A DNA stretch of 64,000 bases from Candidatus Nanoarchaeia archaeon (GTDB taxonomy: Archaea > Nanobdellota > Nanobdellia > Woesearchaeales > SKIA01), in NCBI GenBank assembly GCA_028279685.1, contig JANQNG010000038.1:27030-91029 (forward strand). Direction: 5' to 3'. A model generated the notes under the pieces. That model worked only from the letters and a program-made list of their open reading frames with translations, ran no database searches and was not told the origin of the DNA. Of this stretch, positions 1 to 8,285 are shown piece by piece. The translations under genes and the position numbers were made by a program. Numbering within the stretch: the first letter of the stretch is position 1; every line of letters begins with the position of its first letter.

Positions 1-95
1 TAGGTATGCAAATACTTTGGGTTGTTGTATTGTATTTGATTGCAAAGTTTGTTGAAATGCAGGCATTCAAGAAGTTTTCAGGAGCAGGAGCGTGA
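1..95 (+). CDS. C-terminal end of an ABC-2 type permease (partial)
   Basis: The frame is open from the window edge and stops with TGA at 93-95. The last 30 residues contain a hydrophobic stretch followed by a short basic tail ending FKKFSGAGA. The next gene ends in the same style (a hydrophobic helix, then KKYRSAGG), so this is probably the partner permease subunit of a two-permease ABC-2 exporter. The body of the gene lies outside the window, so the assignment rests on the tail and the neighbour only. Confidence 0.5.
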   Translation, partial: GMQILWVVVLYLIAKFVEMQAFKKFSGAGA

Positions 96-268
96 TAATA
101 AATAAAAGTGCAAATAGCATCAGTATTATTTGGTTAGCATCGGTTCGCTTTTTGATCATGAATATGAGGGGTCTACTTCCCCGTAGGGGGCAACCCCCAG
201 TAACGACCTCGATGCTACGCTAGATAAAAGCTCACAATACTGATGCTAACCAAATAGAGGAGAATAAA
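96..268. other. Structured, GC-rich intergenic element with overlapping inverted repeats
   Basis: Between two permease genes lies a block rich in inverted repeats. TATTTGGTTAGCATC (127-141) is perfectly complementary to 242-256, and AGCATCAGTATT (117-128) is perfectly complementary to 236-247. The two pairings overlap, so they exclude each other. Inside are the short hairpins GGGGGCAACCCCC (186-198) and GGGG..CCCC (168-182). The core is far richer in GC than its surroundings. It could be a structured RNA or 5' leader for the downstream permease, or a small mobile-element remnant; I do not recognise a known family. Confidence 0.5.
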
Positions 269-1060
269 ATGGGAAAGAATTTCAAATTATGGATGAATTC
301 ATTGGCGCTTGAATTAGCTAGTGATATGGCCTATAAATTGAACTTTTTCCTGAAAGTGTTTGCGTTGTTTATCAACAATTTACTTGGGCCTATCGCAACA
401 GTGTTCATTTATCAGCATAGCGCAGGAATTCCTGGTTGGTCTTTCCCAGAGTTCATCCTCTTCACAGGAACATTTACGTTAGTCAACGGTATAACTCATT
501 TTTTATTCATTATGATGCCTGTGAGGGTGATTGAAGCAGTTCGTGATGGGAGCTTTGACAAATTCCTTGTGCAACCGTTCAATACTATATTAAATATGAC
601 GCTAAGAGGATGGGATCTTGATGGTCTTGGAGAAATTTTGGCAGGATTAGTGTTAGTTGGCTACGGCATTTTCACAGTAGGATTAGCAGAATTCACGTTA
701 CTTAATGTGGTGTTGTATATTATCTTAATACTATTTGGTGTATTGTTTCAATACTGCATACTGCTTATCATTGCATCATGCTCTTTCCTTTTCGTGAGAA
801 GCTATGCATTGTTTGAATTATTATTTGGTATGGAGAAGTTCGCAAGATATCCTATTGATGTATTCAATATGGCATTAAGAATAGTGTTGACCTTCATCTT
901 TCCAGTAGCGATAGCTTCGCACTATCCTGCAAAAACATTATTAAGAGGAATATCTGGATTAGAATTCATATACATAGCATTGCCAGTTATAGGATTCTTT
1001 ATCATCAGTCTAGGATTTTGGATATGGGCGATGAAGAAGTATAGAAGCGCTGGTGGCTGA
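269..1060 (+). CDS. ABC-2 type transporter permease subunit
   Basis: This 263-residue protein has about six hydrophobic segments and resembles the ABC-2 permeases of the DUF990/COG3694 group, which work as pairs with a separate ATPase in an exporter. The stretch VRVIEAVRDGSFDKFLVQPF is the typical cytoplasmic signature of that group (a basic helix followed by D..LvkPl). The preceding partial gene has a similar tail and is likely the second permease; the ATPase would lie upstream, outside the window. The start ATG follows a GAGGAG ribosome-binding site. The substrate cannot be read from the sequence. Confidence 0.8.
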   Translation: MGKNFKLWMNSLALELASDMAYKLNFFLKVFALFINNLLGPIATVFIYQHSAGIPGWSFPEFILFTGTFTLVNGITHFLFIMMPVRVIEAVRDGSFDKFLVQPFNTILNMTLRGWDLDGLGEILAGLVLVGYGIFTVGLAEFTLLNVVLYIILILFGVLFQYCILLIIASCSFLFVRSYALFELLFGMEKFARYPIDVFNMALRIVLTFIFPVAIASHYPAKTLLRGISGLEFIYIALPVIGFFIISLGFWIWAMKKYRSAGG

Positions 1061-1147
1061 GATAAATAGCACATAATTAATATCCACTCACAAGTAGTTA
1101 GATTTATATAGAATGAGCTCATTCTGGCTTTATTGAGGGAGGTCAGA

Positions 1148-1861
1148 ATGGCAAAATTAAAGCAAGAAAGGTATCTGATGCATCTGAGAGATGAACTTAG
1201 GAAAAAAGGATATACAACCAAGGTTGGTTATGAGGATAGAATCGGTGGAGATCGCGTGCTTCTTACTGCAAATAAAGATAAGGACTATTTCAAATTAAGG
1301 CTCGAAAAAGGCATCAAAACAATAGCAGGAGATTACAAGATTTCTATATTCACTAATAATACTAGCATGCTTTCATATATTAGAATACTGAATAATTATT
1401 GCAGAAAAAAAACTTCTTTTTTGAAATTGAAGAAGAAAAAATTCCATAACAAAATCAATCAGGGGATAGATGAAATAGTGGGAGATGCTGCAAAATATCA
1501 GATTGAGCAAGATAAGCAAGATAAGAGAGAAAGAAGGAAAGAGACTGCAGCTGCTGTTGGAGAGGAAGCAGTGTATGTTGGTATGGACGTTGGTGAGATG
1601 GCATTTTGGTATGGTCTTGAGATGAACATGTATGGTATGGCTCCTGCTGTTGAAAGTGCTGCTATTATAGGAGAAGGTACTGGAGCAATCGGAGAAGGTA
1701 TTGGACTTGCTGCGGATGCAGGTCTTGATGGATTAGGAAGTGATCTTGAAGATATAGTCGGTGCAGGAGGAGGAAGTTTCCTCGGAGACTGTGGTGTGTT
1801 CGATTCAATTGGAGATGCGTTTAGTAGTTGTGATATCGGAGGATGTGATTTCTCTGGTTGA
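1148..1861 (+). CDS. Hypothetical protein with basic N-terminus and Gly-rich C-terminus
   Basis: The ORF track starts at a TTG (1133), but a GGGAGGT ribosome-binding site lies just before ATG 1148, which is the better start (MAKLKQ). Residues about 1-120 are basic and mixed alpha/beta. A Lys/Arg/Asp-rich linker follows, then a low-complexity tail rich in Gly, Ala and acidic residues that ends with several Cys (CDIGGCDFSG). There is no signal peptide or clear membrane helix. The gene abuts the YidD-like gene downstream, so the two are probably translationally coupled. No family is recognised. Confidence 0.65.
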   Translation: MAKLKQERYLMHLRDELRKKGYTTKVGYEDRIGGDRVLLTANKDKDYFKLRLEKGIKTIAGDYKISIFTNNTSMLSYIRILNNYCRKKTSFLKLKKKKFHNKINQGIDEIVGDAAKYQIEQDKQDKRERRKETAAAVGEEAVYVGMDVGEMAFWYGLEMNMYGMAPAVESAAIIGEGTGAIGEGIGLAADAGLDGLGSDLEDIVGAGGGSFLGDCGVFDSIGDAFSSCDIGGCDFSG

Positions 1862-1863
1862 AA

Positions 1864-2526
1864 ATGCGAGCGGATAAAATACTTCTTTCGTTAATTTCTT
1901 TTTACAAGAAAAATCTTTCCAGTAAATATATTTTCAAAAATATGAAATGCACATTTGAACATGAGACGTGTTCTAGTTATGGAGAAAGAGTTATTCAAGA
2001 GCATGGTGTGTTGCAAGGAATTAAATTAATTCGAAAAAGACAGAAACGATGCGAAGCATATAAGTTATTTGCGTTTGATGAAAATACTATTGGCTGGGAG
2101 AAAGGATTCAAGCATATTATGGACAAGGGCACTGAGGATGATATTAGCAATCTTGTTGAGCAATTGCACGCAGATGATGAAAAGAAAGAAGCAATTGGTC
2201 ACATTCTCAATGGTGCACAAATAGTTCACAAGTATGTGTATAACGAACCATCAACTATTCTTGAGAGCTATATAGAAAAAGAAAAAGTACAAGATATAAA
2301 ACCACAGATAAGAAACGCAAATGGATATACTAACGTTCTTAAGAAAAAATTGTTGAGTTCTTTCGTAATTGCTGGAGGTATTGAATTGTTAACAATAGGG
2401 GATACTATACATGATCATTTTGTGCATGTTGCGGCTTCATTGTACGTAGCAAGTGCCTGGTTTCAGTATCTAAAAAAGAAGAGGTTTTTTGATTATTTTG
2501 CGTCTATAGGGATTCTGAAAGCATAA
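1864..2526 (+). CDS. YidD-domain (membrane protein insertion efficiency factor-like) protein
   Basis: Residues about 5-65 match the YidD pattern: LISFYKKNLS, then CTFEHETCSSYGERVI (family CrF.PTCS.Ya..ai), a G..G helix, and RKRQKRC (family Rl.RC). YidD is a small amphipathic protein that helps YidC insert inner-membrane proteins. Here the domain is followed by about 150 extra residues, including a weakly hydrophobic segment near the C-terminus (SSFVIAGGIELL). The ATG lies 3 nt after the stop of the previous gene; a TTG at 1858 that overlaps that stop is an alternative start. YidD is best known from bacteria, so this may be an acquired gene. Domain call fairly sure; role in archaea inferred. 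Confidence 0.65.
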   Translation: MRADKILLSLISFYKKNLSSKYIFKNMKCTFEHETCSSYGERVIQEHGVLQGIKLIRKRQKRCEAYKLFAFDENTIGWEKGFKHIMDKGTEDDISNLVEQLHADDEKKEAIGHILNGAQIVHKYVYNEPSTILESYIEKEKVQDIKPQIRNANGYTNVLKKKLLSSFVIAGGIELLTIGDTIHDHFVHVAASLYVASAWFQYLKKKRFFDYFASIGILKA

Positions 2527-2575
2527 TTTGCCATTTGACAATATTTAAATAAAAGATATGCTTTCCTGTTTGTAG

Positions 2576-2689
2576 ATGAGAATATCGTATTCTAGAAAAA
2601 CATCGGACGAGGAAACATACGAGCCTGATGCGGAGATAGAAGAAGTAATAGACAAACTTGATGAAGCTAAGCCCAGATTTCTAAGATAG
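2576..2689 (+). CDS. Small acidic protein (37 aa)
   Basis: This ORF is too short for the track. A good TATA box (ATATTTAAATAAAA, about 2541-2554) lies 25-30 nt upstream of the ATG, the spacing expected for a leaderless archaeal transcript. The product is hydrophilic, basic at first (RISYSRK) and then acidic, with E/D-rich helix-forming sequence and no Cys or membrane segment. Function unknown. The promoter is the main reason for calling it. Confidence 0.45.
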   Translation: MRISYSRKTSDEETYEPDAEIEEVIDKLDEAKPRFLR

Positions 2690-2723
2690 GAAAACTTAAA
2701 TATTCCATTGTGTCTATACGAAC

Positions 2724-3314
2724 ATGCTTGGTAAAAAAGAGGTGATTTTGCTCATATTGGTACTGCTAGCCTGTGTGAGCCTTTTCTTCACAGGTGAATC
2801 AACAAGAAAACCAATGGAGATTAATGCATCGAATCAACTTGAGGTATCTCCTCCAAGAGCGGCGAATGGATCGATTTTCTTTCAAATATTCTTCTATAAT
2901 GCAGGAAACACAGGAAGATTCAGTCCAGATATCTTTTGTGAAGAAAATAAATTCTACATATCTACGGATTCGAGATCTATTGGGCAGAATAGATCGGATG
3001 ATTTCCTAGTAGAGGTTAATGTGAATGAATTGGAGGATGAATGTACTATAGCAATGCTTGATCAAGATCAAATCACTGTTGTTTCAAAACGTTTCAATTT
3101 CGACTACAGAAAAAATAATGAAAAAAGGGATCTTCTGGTAAATCTTTTAGTGAGCACATGTCTCCTGTTCTGCTGCCTTATTTATTGCTGGTATTACATT
3201 ATGTCTGGAAGATATCTTACGCTGAAATGGAAAGTTCTTTTTGGAATGGTTCTTGTGATGATGGTGGTTTCCTTGATTCTCATCATACTTTCTCAATTTC
3301 TCATTCTTAGCTAA
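2724..3314 (+). CDS. Membrane protein with N-terminal anchor and exported middle domain
   Basis: The 196-residue product has an N-terminal hydrophobic helix (about 6-24), a predicted extracytoplasmic beta-rich domain of about 110 residues containing three Cys and NxS/T-type sites, and two C-terminal membrane helices. A TATA-like box (CTTAAATATT) lies about 26 nt before the ATG. No family is recognised; it could be an envelope or adhesin-accessory protein. Confidence 0.6.
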   Translation: MLGKKEVILLILVLLACVSLFFTGESTRKPMEINASNQLEVSPPRAANGSIFFQIFFYNAGNTGRFSPDIFCEENKFYISTDSRSIGQNRSDDFLVEVNVNELEDECTIAMLDQDQITVVSKRFNFDYRKNNEKRDLLVNLLVSTCLLFCCLIYCWYYIMSGRYLTLKWKVLFGMVLVMMVVSLILIILSQFLILS

Positions 3315-3344
3315 ACATTTAAATGAGTTATTTGTTCTCTATGT

Positions 3345-4121
3345 ATGTATTATCTCAGACTCTCTCAGGAAAATATAGCATTTTCTCGTTTTGAAGCAGA
3401 ATCTGTCTTTGGAAAGAAAGGAACCCTTGATGGTCATATGCTAAGAATCAATAGTGATGTGCTCATTGATCATCTCGCATACACAAAAAAGATTTTTATT
3501 AGGGATAAGAATAGCAGAAGAACTATTATGTTTAAAGGAAAAGAGGTGCCTGTGAAAAAAGCATGGATCAATGAAGATAAGTTTATTTATCGAAGACCAG
3601 ATAGACGTCCAGCATTCCATCCTACATCCATTCTGCCAAAATTAGCTAAGGGCATGGTCAACATAGGTTCTGCTGGTAAGAACATAGTCTGCGATCCTTT
3701 TTGCGGTACGGGAGGAATACTCATCGAAGCATGTTTACTAGGGAAAAAAGCTGTTGGGTTTGATATAGAGAGTTTCATGTGCTATAGAGCAATAACAAAT
3801 TTAAGACACCATAAGCTGAAAAATTATTCTGTTAAGAAAGCAGATGCTACGACATTAAAAAAAAGGTTTCCTTGCTTTGTTTGTGATCCGCCCTATGGGA
3901 AGAATACAAAGAATGTTGATAGAGATCAACTATATCATGATTTTTTAAAGAATGCTTTGAAGTTGACGAAGAAGATGGTAATTATTTTTCCTAGCTGGTC
4001 TGACTACAAGAAGATTATCAGAAAGGTTGCTTACCGAGGAAAACAATGGAAGATAAAAGGTTGTTTTGAATTCTATATCCATAGAAATCTCTCTAGAATG
4101 GTTACTGTATTAGAGCTCTAA
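3345..4121 (+). CDS. Trm-G10/TRM11-like SAM-dependent RNA N2-guanine methyltransferase
   Basis: The C-terminal 180 residues form a Rossmann methyltransferase: a SAM-binding loop VCDPFCGTGGILIEA and the catalytic motif DPPYGKNTK typical of exocyclic-amine (N2-guanosine) methylases. The FHPTSILPKLAKGMVNI segment just before the SAM loop is characteristic of the TRM11/Trm-G10 group, which modifies tRNA G10. Family members usually carry an N-terminal THUMP RNA-binding domain and run to about 330 residues; this one is 258 residues and its first 90 do not show a clear THUMP. The gene is preceded by the TATA-like ACATTTAAATG and ends overlapping the convergent gene by 4 nt. Confidence 0.75.
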   Translation: MYYLRLSQENIAFSRFEAESVFGKKGTLDGHMLRINSDVLIDHLAYTKKIFIRDKNSRRTIMFKGKEVPVKKAWINEDKFIYRRPDRRPAFHPTSILPKLAKGMVNIGSAGKNIVCDPFCGTGGILIEACLLGKKAVGFDIESFMCYRAITNLRHHKLKNYSVKKADATTLKKRFPCFVCDPPYGKNTKNVDRDQLYHDFLKNALKLTKKMVIIFPSWSDYKKIIRKVAYRGKQWKIKGCFEFYIHRNLSRMVTVLEL

Positions 4122-5710
4122 GATTCAAGCATCCTTCGTAATGTTTCTAATGAGAAAGCAAGAATACCAGGATCATGTAGTCGTTCATCTTTTGTTTTAA
4201 TGAGTTCAATAACTTTTTTCAAATCATTCTTATGTTCTATTTTGTAGAACTTTGACACCTCGTCAAGCAATCTTTCTGTTGTGTCTTGGAAATCTTCCAC
4301 GTAATGAGTTTTGTAGAGTATAAGAAGCTTCTTCCTCACAAGTCCAAGCCATCGTTCAAGCAATGCTAGCTGGGTAGCTGAGAGTTCATCTACTTCCTCT
4401 TCTACATTTTGAGGAACAATATCTTCATTCATACCATCAACAATTTCTGCTATTCGTGTATCTGAGAGATCGTCCACAGGATCTTCTTCTCTAAGAATTT
4501 CATCAAGAATAGAATCTGCTGTCGATTCTTGTTCAATAGGCTGCGTTTGTTCATGGTGAACATGATCAATTTCGAAAGCTAATGATTCAGGCTCTTTCTC
4601 TAGAAGATCATCGGCAGGTTCTTCAGGGAAAATATTCATTGCTTTTTCTGTGTCATGATCTGGTTGTTCTGACTCTATTTCATCTAAGATTGCGAGATCT
4701 TGATCAAGATCAAATTTTTCTTTCTGTTCTTCAACATCAGAGGAAGCAGTGCTCAGTTTATTAGCGTCCTTGAATTCTGCATCAGTTTCTTTTGCTCCCA
4801 GAACAGAGAAAATATAGTGGCTTTCCTGTTTTGTAAGAATAATAGATTGGCATTCTGCTGCAAGGATCTTCTCTATTTTCTTACAGAGTCTAGCAATATC
4901 GATAGCTTCTTTGTCGTTGAAAACTCTCTCATGACCGATATTTCTGATGAATTCTTTCATGATACGATCCGTCTTATCTCTGCGAATCTTGTATTCTTGA
5001 TGTTTTCTTTTCTCTGATTCTACTTCTAACATATTTTTGTTGATAAGATATTCGTCAGCGTGTGCAGTGTCATCGATCATTTTTCCTATACCAAGAAGGG
5101 AAGAGAGTGTTATGGTGTTGCTCTCAGGTATTGTTGATGCAACAGTCGATTGGTCCGCATCCATCATATATTGAACAATTACACCTATGGGTTGCTGATG
5201 ATGATATGATTTTTCTTGGCGAAAGATAAGTTGTTCTGGAGTGTAAAATCTTGCCCAAAGATATTTGATAGCTTCAATAAGTTTCTCTATTCCTTGGATA
5301 TTCACGATTTGATCATATAATGATTTTTGAGAATATTGTGTAGATAGTTTCAATATCACGAAAGGTTCTCTGTCGCGCAGAGAGAAACCTCCATTTACAG
5401 TAAGAGTCTCATAGGCTGCTTCAAGGTGTTCTTTCATTGTTTCGCTGATAACTCCTCCTACAATAAGATGCTCTATCTCTTCTGCTGCGCCTTTGACATC
5501 TTCTTCTATGTCGAAATTGATGCGTTGTAGAATGCTTCCAATTTTATCATTGAGAAGATTTTCTTCGAGAAATAAGTTGAAAGCTTCTGCAGTGAGCACG
5601 AAGCCATCCACAACAGGAAGCCCTTTCTGTTTCAGCAAAGCTAGCTGAGAAGCCTGTAATCCTACTTGCTGCTGCTGATTTTCCTGGATTTTCTCAAAAC
5701 GAAGGATCAT
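4118..5710 (-). CDS. PEP/pyruvate-dikinase N-terminal (ATP-grasp)-like protein with acidic tail
   Basis: Residues about 1-250 resemble the ATP/pyruvate-binding domain of PEP synthase and PPDK: a G-L-P-V-V-D-G-F-V-L-T entry motif, a conserved aromatic helix (LWARFYTPEQLIFRQ) and a segment resembling PIGVIVQYMMDADQS. The swivelling His domain and PEP-binding barrel of true PPDK are missing. After about residue 300 comes a long acidic low-complexity linker and a helical C-terminus. The start was set at 5710 because the TATA box TTTAAATA (5733-5740) is 26 nt upstream; the track start at 5725 is too close to it. It may be a regulatory or scaffold relative rather than an enzyme. Confidence 0.6.
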   Translation of the reverse strand: MILRFEKIQENQQQQVGLQASQLALLKQKGLPVVDGFVLTAEAFNLFLEENLLNDKIGSILQRINFDIEEDVKGAAEEIEHLIVGGVISETMKEHLEAAYETLTVNGGFSLRDREPFVILKLSTQYSQKSLYDQIVNIQGIEKLIEAIKYLWARFYTPEQLIFRQEKSYHHQQPIGVIVQYMMDADQSTVASTIPESNTITLSSLLGIGKMIDDTAHADEYLINKNMLEVESEKRKHQEYKIRRDKTDRIMKEFIRNIGHERVFNDKEAIDIARLCKKIEKILAAECQSIILTKQESHYIFSVLGAKETDAEFKDANKLSTASSDVEEQKEKFDLDQDLAILDEIESEQPDHDTEKAMNIFPEEPADDLLEKEPESLAFEIDHVHHEQTQPIEQESTADSILDEILREEDPVDDLSDTRIAEIVDGMNEDIVPQNVEEEVDELSATQLALLERWLGLVRKKLLILYKTHYVEDFQDTTERLLDEVSKFYKIEHKNDLKKVIELIKTKDERLHDPGILAFSLETLRRMLES

Positions 5711-5879
5711 AGGTGGACAAAGCATACAATCTATTTAAACTTGTTCATTGCTTAGAGAGTAATTATTAATTAATATAGTTCTATATGGAAAAAAATAAAA
5801 TATAATAATTTTCTATATAGCATATATTTAGATTAGTTAATTATTTAAATATATGGGATTTTCTTATGGTATGGGTATT

Positions 5880-6137
5880 ATGACAATCAGCGTGGATGAT
5901 GAAGTTGAGAGGAAGTTCAGAGCTTTTGTGAAAGAGAAGTATGGCACTGGGAAAGGCGTACTTGGAAGAGCAATTGCAGAATCAATAGAGAAAACCAGGA
6001 AAGAAAATGAACAAGAAGAGATAAAAGAAAGGCTTCGTGCAATATTGAAGAAGGGATTAAGAATTTCTACTAAAGGAATGAAGCTTCGCAGAGAGGATAT
6101 GTATGCAGACAGAGTTGAAAAACACATGCCTCGTTGA
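5880..6137 (+). CDS. VapB-like antitoxin
   Basis: This protein of about 85 residues begins MTISVDDEVERKFRAFV, the short beta strand and helix typical of archaeal VapB-type antitoxins with a ribbon-helix-helix-like N-terminus, followed by a basic helical tail that would wrap the toxin. The TATA element TTATTTAAATAT (5841-5852) fits a start at ATG 5871 or 5880 better than the track start at 5853. Its end overlaps the start of the PIN-domain gene by 35 nt, the usual toxin-antitoxin layout. It probably represses its own promoter. Confidence 0.7.
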   Translation: MTISVDDEVERKFRAFVKEKYGTGKGVLGRAIAESIEKTRKENEQEEIKERLRAILKKGLRISTKGMKLRREDMYADRVEKHMPR

Positions 6138-6537
6138 CACCAATATTTTTGTTTATGCTCTTGTCAAAGAGGAAGGAAGAAAACATGGAATAGCGTCAGA
6201 GATTGTCGAAATGTATTATTCTCAGAAATCATTTGTCACTTTGCAGATTCTTGGAGAGGTATTTAATGTAATAATCTCAAAATATAAAGATAAGGAAATA
6301 TTGGATATTTGTAAAGAAATGATAGAACAAATTATGCTTATTGATGATGTGAATAAACTTCATTATACGGGAAAGACAATAATGTCTGCAACAGAATTTT
6401 CAATAAAATATAGAAAACCATTCTGGGATTGCTTGATTGCAGCAACAATGATAGAGAACAACATCAAAGTAATCTATACGGAGAATGTTTCTGATTACGA
6501 AGGTATTCCTGGAATAAAAGCAGTGAACCCTTTTTAA
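6103..6537 (+). CDS. PIN-domain toxin (VapC-like ribonuclease)
   Basis: A 144-residue PIN domain with the acidic metal-binding residues in the expected order: LVDTNIFVYAL near the N-terminus, an E in ILGEVFNV, and FWDCLIAATM near the C-terminus. VapC toxins cleave tRNA or rRNA. The gene follows and overlaps the antitoxin, so the pair forms one operon. A downstream TTG (6115) is a possible alternative start. The family is clear; the RNA target cannot be read. Confidence 0.8.
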   Translation: MQTELKNTCLVDTNIFVYALVKEEGRKHGIASEIVEMYYSQKSFVTLQILGEVFNVIISKYKDKEILDICKEMIEQIMLIDDVNKLHYTGKTIMSATEFSIKYRKPFWDCLIAATMIENNIKVIYTENVSDYEGIPGIKAVNPF

Positions 6538-7505
6538 TCTTCGAATATCACCTTCTCAGCTGGGAATATGTAGTCTTCGCCCATTATGGCTGTTTCTGTT
6601 TTCTGAATAATATTTGAGAATTCTTCTGTAAGATCAGAAATAATCTTAGTATACTCTAAGTAAGATTCACACATAATCTCAAGCTCCACATCCCAAGGAC
6701 TGATTTGTTTAACCATATGTATAATCTGAGGTATCTTTCTAGTATATTCCATCAGTTTCTCTTCATCTTTTCTATTTAGATTTCTAAAATAAAGAAACGT
6801 TTTGAAGAATTCATGACCAAGTTTATTGTGGTTTATAGAAGCCATATATCTGTAAATAATCTTCTTTTCTTCTATTCTTTTTAATCTATTTCTGATTTTG
6901 TCAATACTAATATTATGTTTTCTTGCAATTGCAGCAATATTCACTCTTGAATTTTTAAAAAACTCTTTGAGAATAATTTTTTCTATAGGGTCAAGAGTGA
7001 AATTTTCGAGTTGACGAAACCCTTCTTTCCAGTCAGCTTCTGCTTGGTAAAAAAATGTTTTATCACATTTGTATATACCTACGAGTATGGCTGTGTGGCT
7101 TTCTAGAATAAGATCCTTGAATTTAGAGAAAATATCATTCTTTAGATCAAAGAATTCTCTATTGTTTTTTACGAAATAAGTTAGTCCTGCATTCCATGCT
7201 CCTTCAGCAAGTCCTAGCCATAATAATCTCTTATCATTATTAACATAATCAACAAATTCTTTCTTTTCTTCAGGTTTATTGGCTAAGTTCAGATAGATTT
7301 TTGCACTAAGATAACCTATTTTTGTTGGATCTAACCATATAGTAAATCCTTGGATGATATTATTTTCCTGTAATTGCTTGATTCTGTATCTTACCGATTC
7401 CTTGCTTCTTCCTACTAATTTAGCAAGTTTAGTGTCTGGAATTCTTGAGTTCTTATCTAACTCATAAAGAATTCTCTTATCTATTTTGTCAAGCTTATAT
7501 GTCAT
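6534..7505 (-). CDS. Lrp/AsnC-type regulator with two winged-HTH domains
   Basis: The N-terminus (about 1-65) is a typical Lrp HTH: LDKIDKRILYELDKNSRIP followed by VGRSKESVRYRIKQLQENNII. A second HTH copy lies at about 155-215 (LDPIEKIILKEFF..ISIDKIRNRLKRIEEKKII), and each is followed by an alpha/beta ligand-binding-like region. This tandem arrangement (about 320 residues) is double the usual Lrp length. A paralogue of the same layout lies at 29552-30502. It ends overlapping the PIN toxin gene by 4 nt. Effector and targets are unknown. Confidence 0.8.
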   Translation of the reverse strand: MTYKLDKIDKRILYELDKNSRIPDTKLAKLVGRSKESVRYRIKQLQENNIIQGFTIWLDPTKIGYLSAKIYLNLANKPEEKKEFVDYVNNDKRLLWLGLAEGAWNAGLTYFVKNNREFFDLKNDIFSKFKDLILESHTAILVGIYKCDKTFFYQAEADWKEGFRQLENFTLDPIEKIILKEFFKNSRVNIAAIARKHNISIDKIRNRLKRIEEKKIIYRYMASINHNKLGHEFFKTFLYFRNLNRKDEEKLMEYTRKIPQIIHMVKQISPWDVELEIMCESYLEYTKIISDLTEEFSNIIQKTETAIMGEDYIFPAEKVIFED

Positions 7506-7637
7506 TTTATACTAAAATATTGTAATTTTTTATAAATTTTTCCATTTTTTAAGCAAAATATGATAGATAATTTAAAGTACTTATAAGAACTACTATAAAG
7601 TAGAAACACAAATGATGTTTCAAAAAGAGAAAAGAAA

Positions 7638-8255
7638 ATGATAGAAAAAACATTCAAAGAAAGATACACAGATTTAGAAAAAAAGGTTCAAAAACTGAAA
7701 GATAAACTGAAAGATACTGGTGCTAGGGTTAATGAATCTCTGATAATGGATGATTTTAGAGACTATGAAGCAAAAAAAATTCAATCATACAAAACTAAAA
7801 AAGAAACTGAAGTAAACTTGGCAGGAAAAATAAAAAAAATTGGAGATATTGTGTTAATTGGAATTTCTTCAAAAATTATTCTACCAGAGTATGGTGTATT
7901 TAACATAAACTATGAAATTGCATTTGCTAAAGAAAATAAAATTAGAATGGTTATTCCATTGCCAGATAGTTGTTGCTATAATAGCGGAAAAGGACACAAA
8001 TCTTTTGTTGAAATACCTGACGGACTTATTGTACTGAATCCTTATTGTGGCGGTCGCAGCTGGGATAATGGGGAATTTCGAACACATTACTATTCAGAAG
8101 AAGAAACCAATGCTCGTATGTTTTCAAGAAGAAATCAAATGTTTCAAGCAGAAACAACAGAAGAAGTCTTTGAAATACTTAAGAAATGGAATACATTCGA
8201 TGGAGAAGTTGCAAAGGATTATTATAAGATCTTGGAGGCTTATAGGAATTTCTAG
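7638..8255 (+). CDS. Hypothetical protein with N-terminal coiled coil
   Basis: Residues about 1-35 are a Lys/Glu heptad-rich coiled coil (YTDLEKKVQKLKDKLKD), followed by a compact alpha/beta domain with a CC pair (DSCCYNSG) and a later single Cys (NPYCGG). There is no membrane segment. The upstream sequence GTTTCAAAAAGAG is repeated almost exactly before the next gene, so both may share a translation-initiation context. No family recognised. Confidence 0.6.
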   Translation: MIEKTFKERYTDLEKKVQKLKDKLKDTGARVNESLIMDDFRDYEAKKIQSYKTKKETEVNLAGKIKKIGDIVLIGISSKIILPEYGVFNINYEIAFAKENKIRMVIPLPDSCCYNSGKGHKSFVEIPDGLIVLNPYCGGRSWDNGEFRTHYYSEEETNARMFSRRNQMFQAETTEEVFEILKKWNTFDGEVAKDYYKILEAYRNF

Positions 8256-8285
8256 GTCTTGAGTTTCAAAAAGAGGTAAGAAAAA

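Noticed and set aside
922-1221. Reverse-strand ORF of 99 aa
   Set aside because: It is antisense to the end of the permease gene and to the next gene's promoter; composition is that of a shadow frame and no start signal fits.
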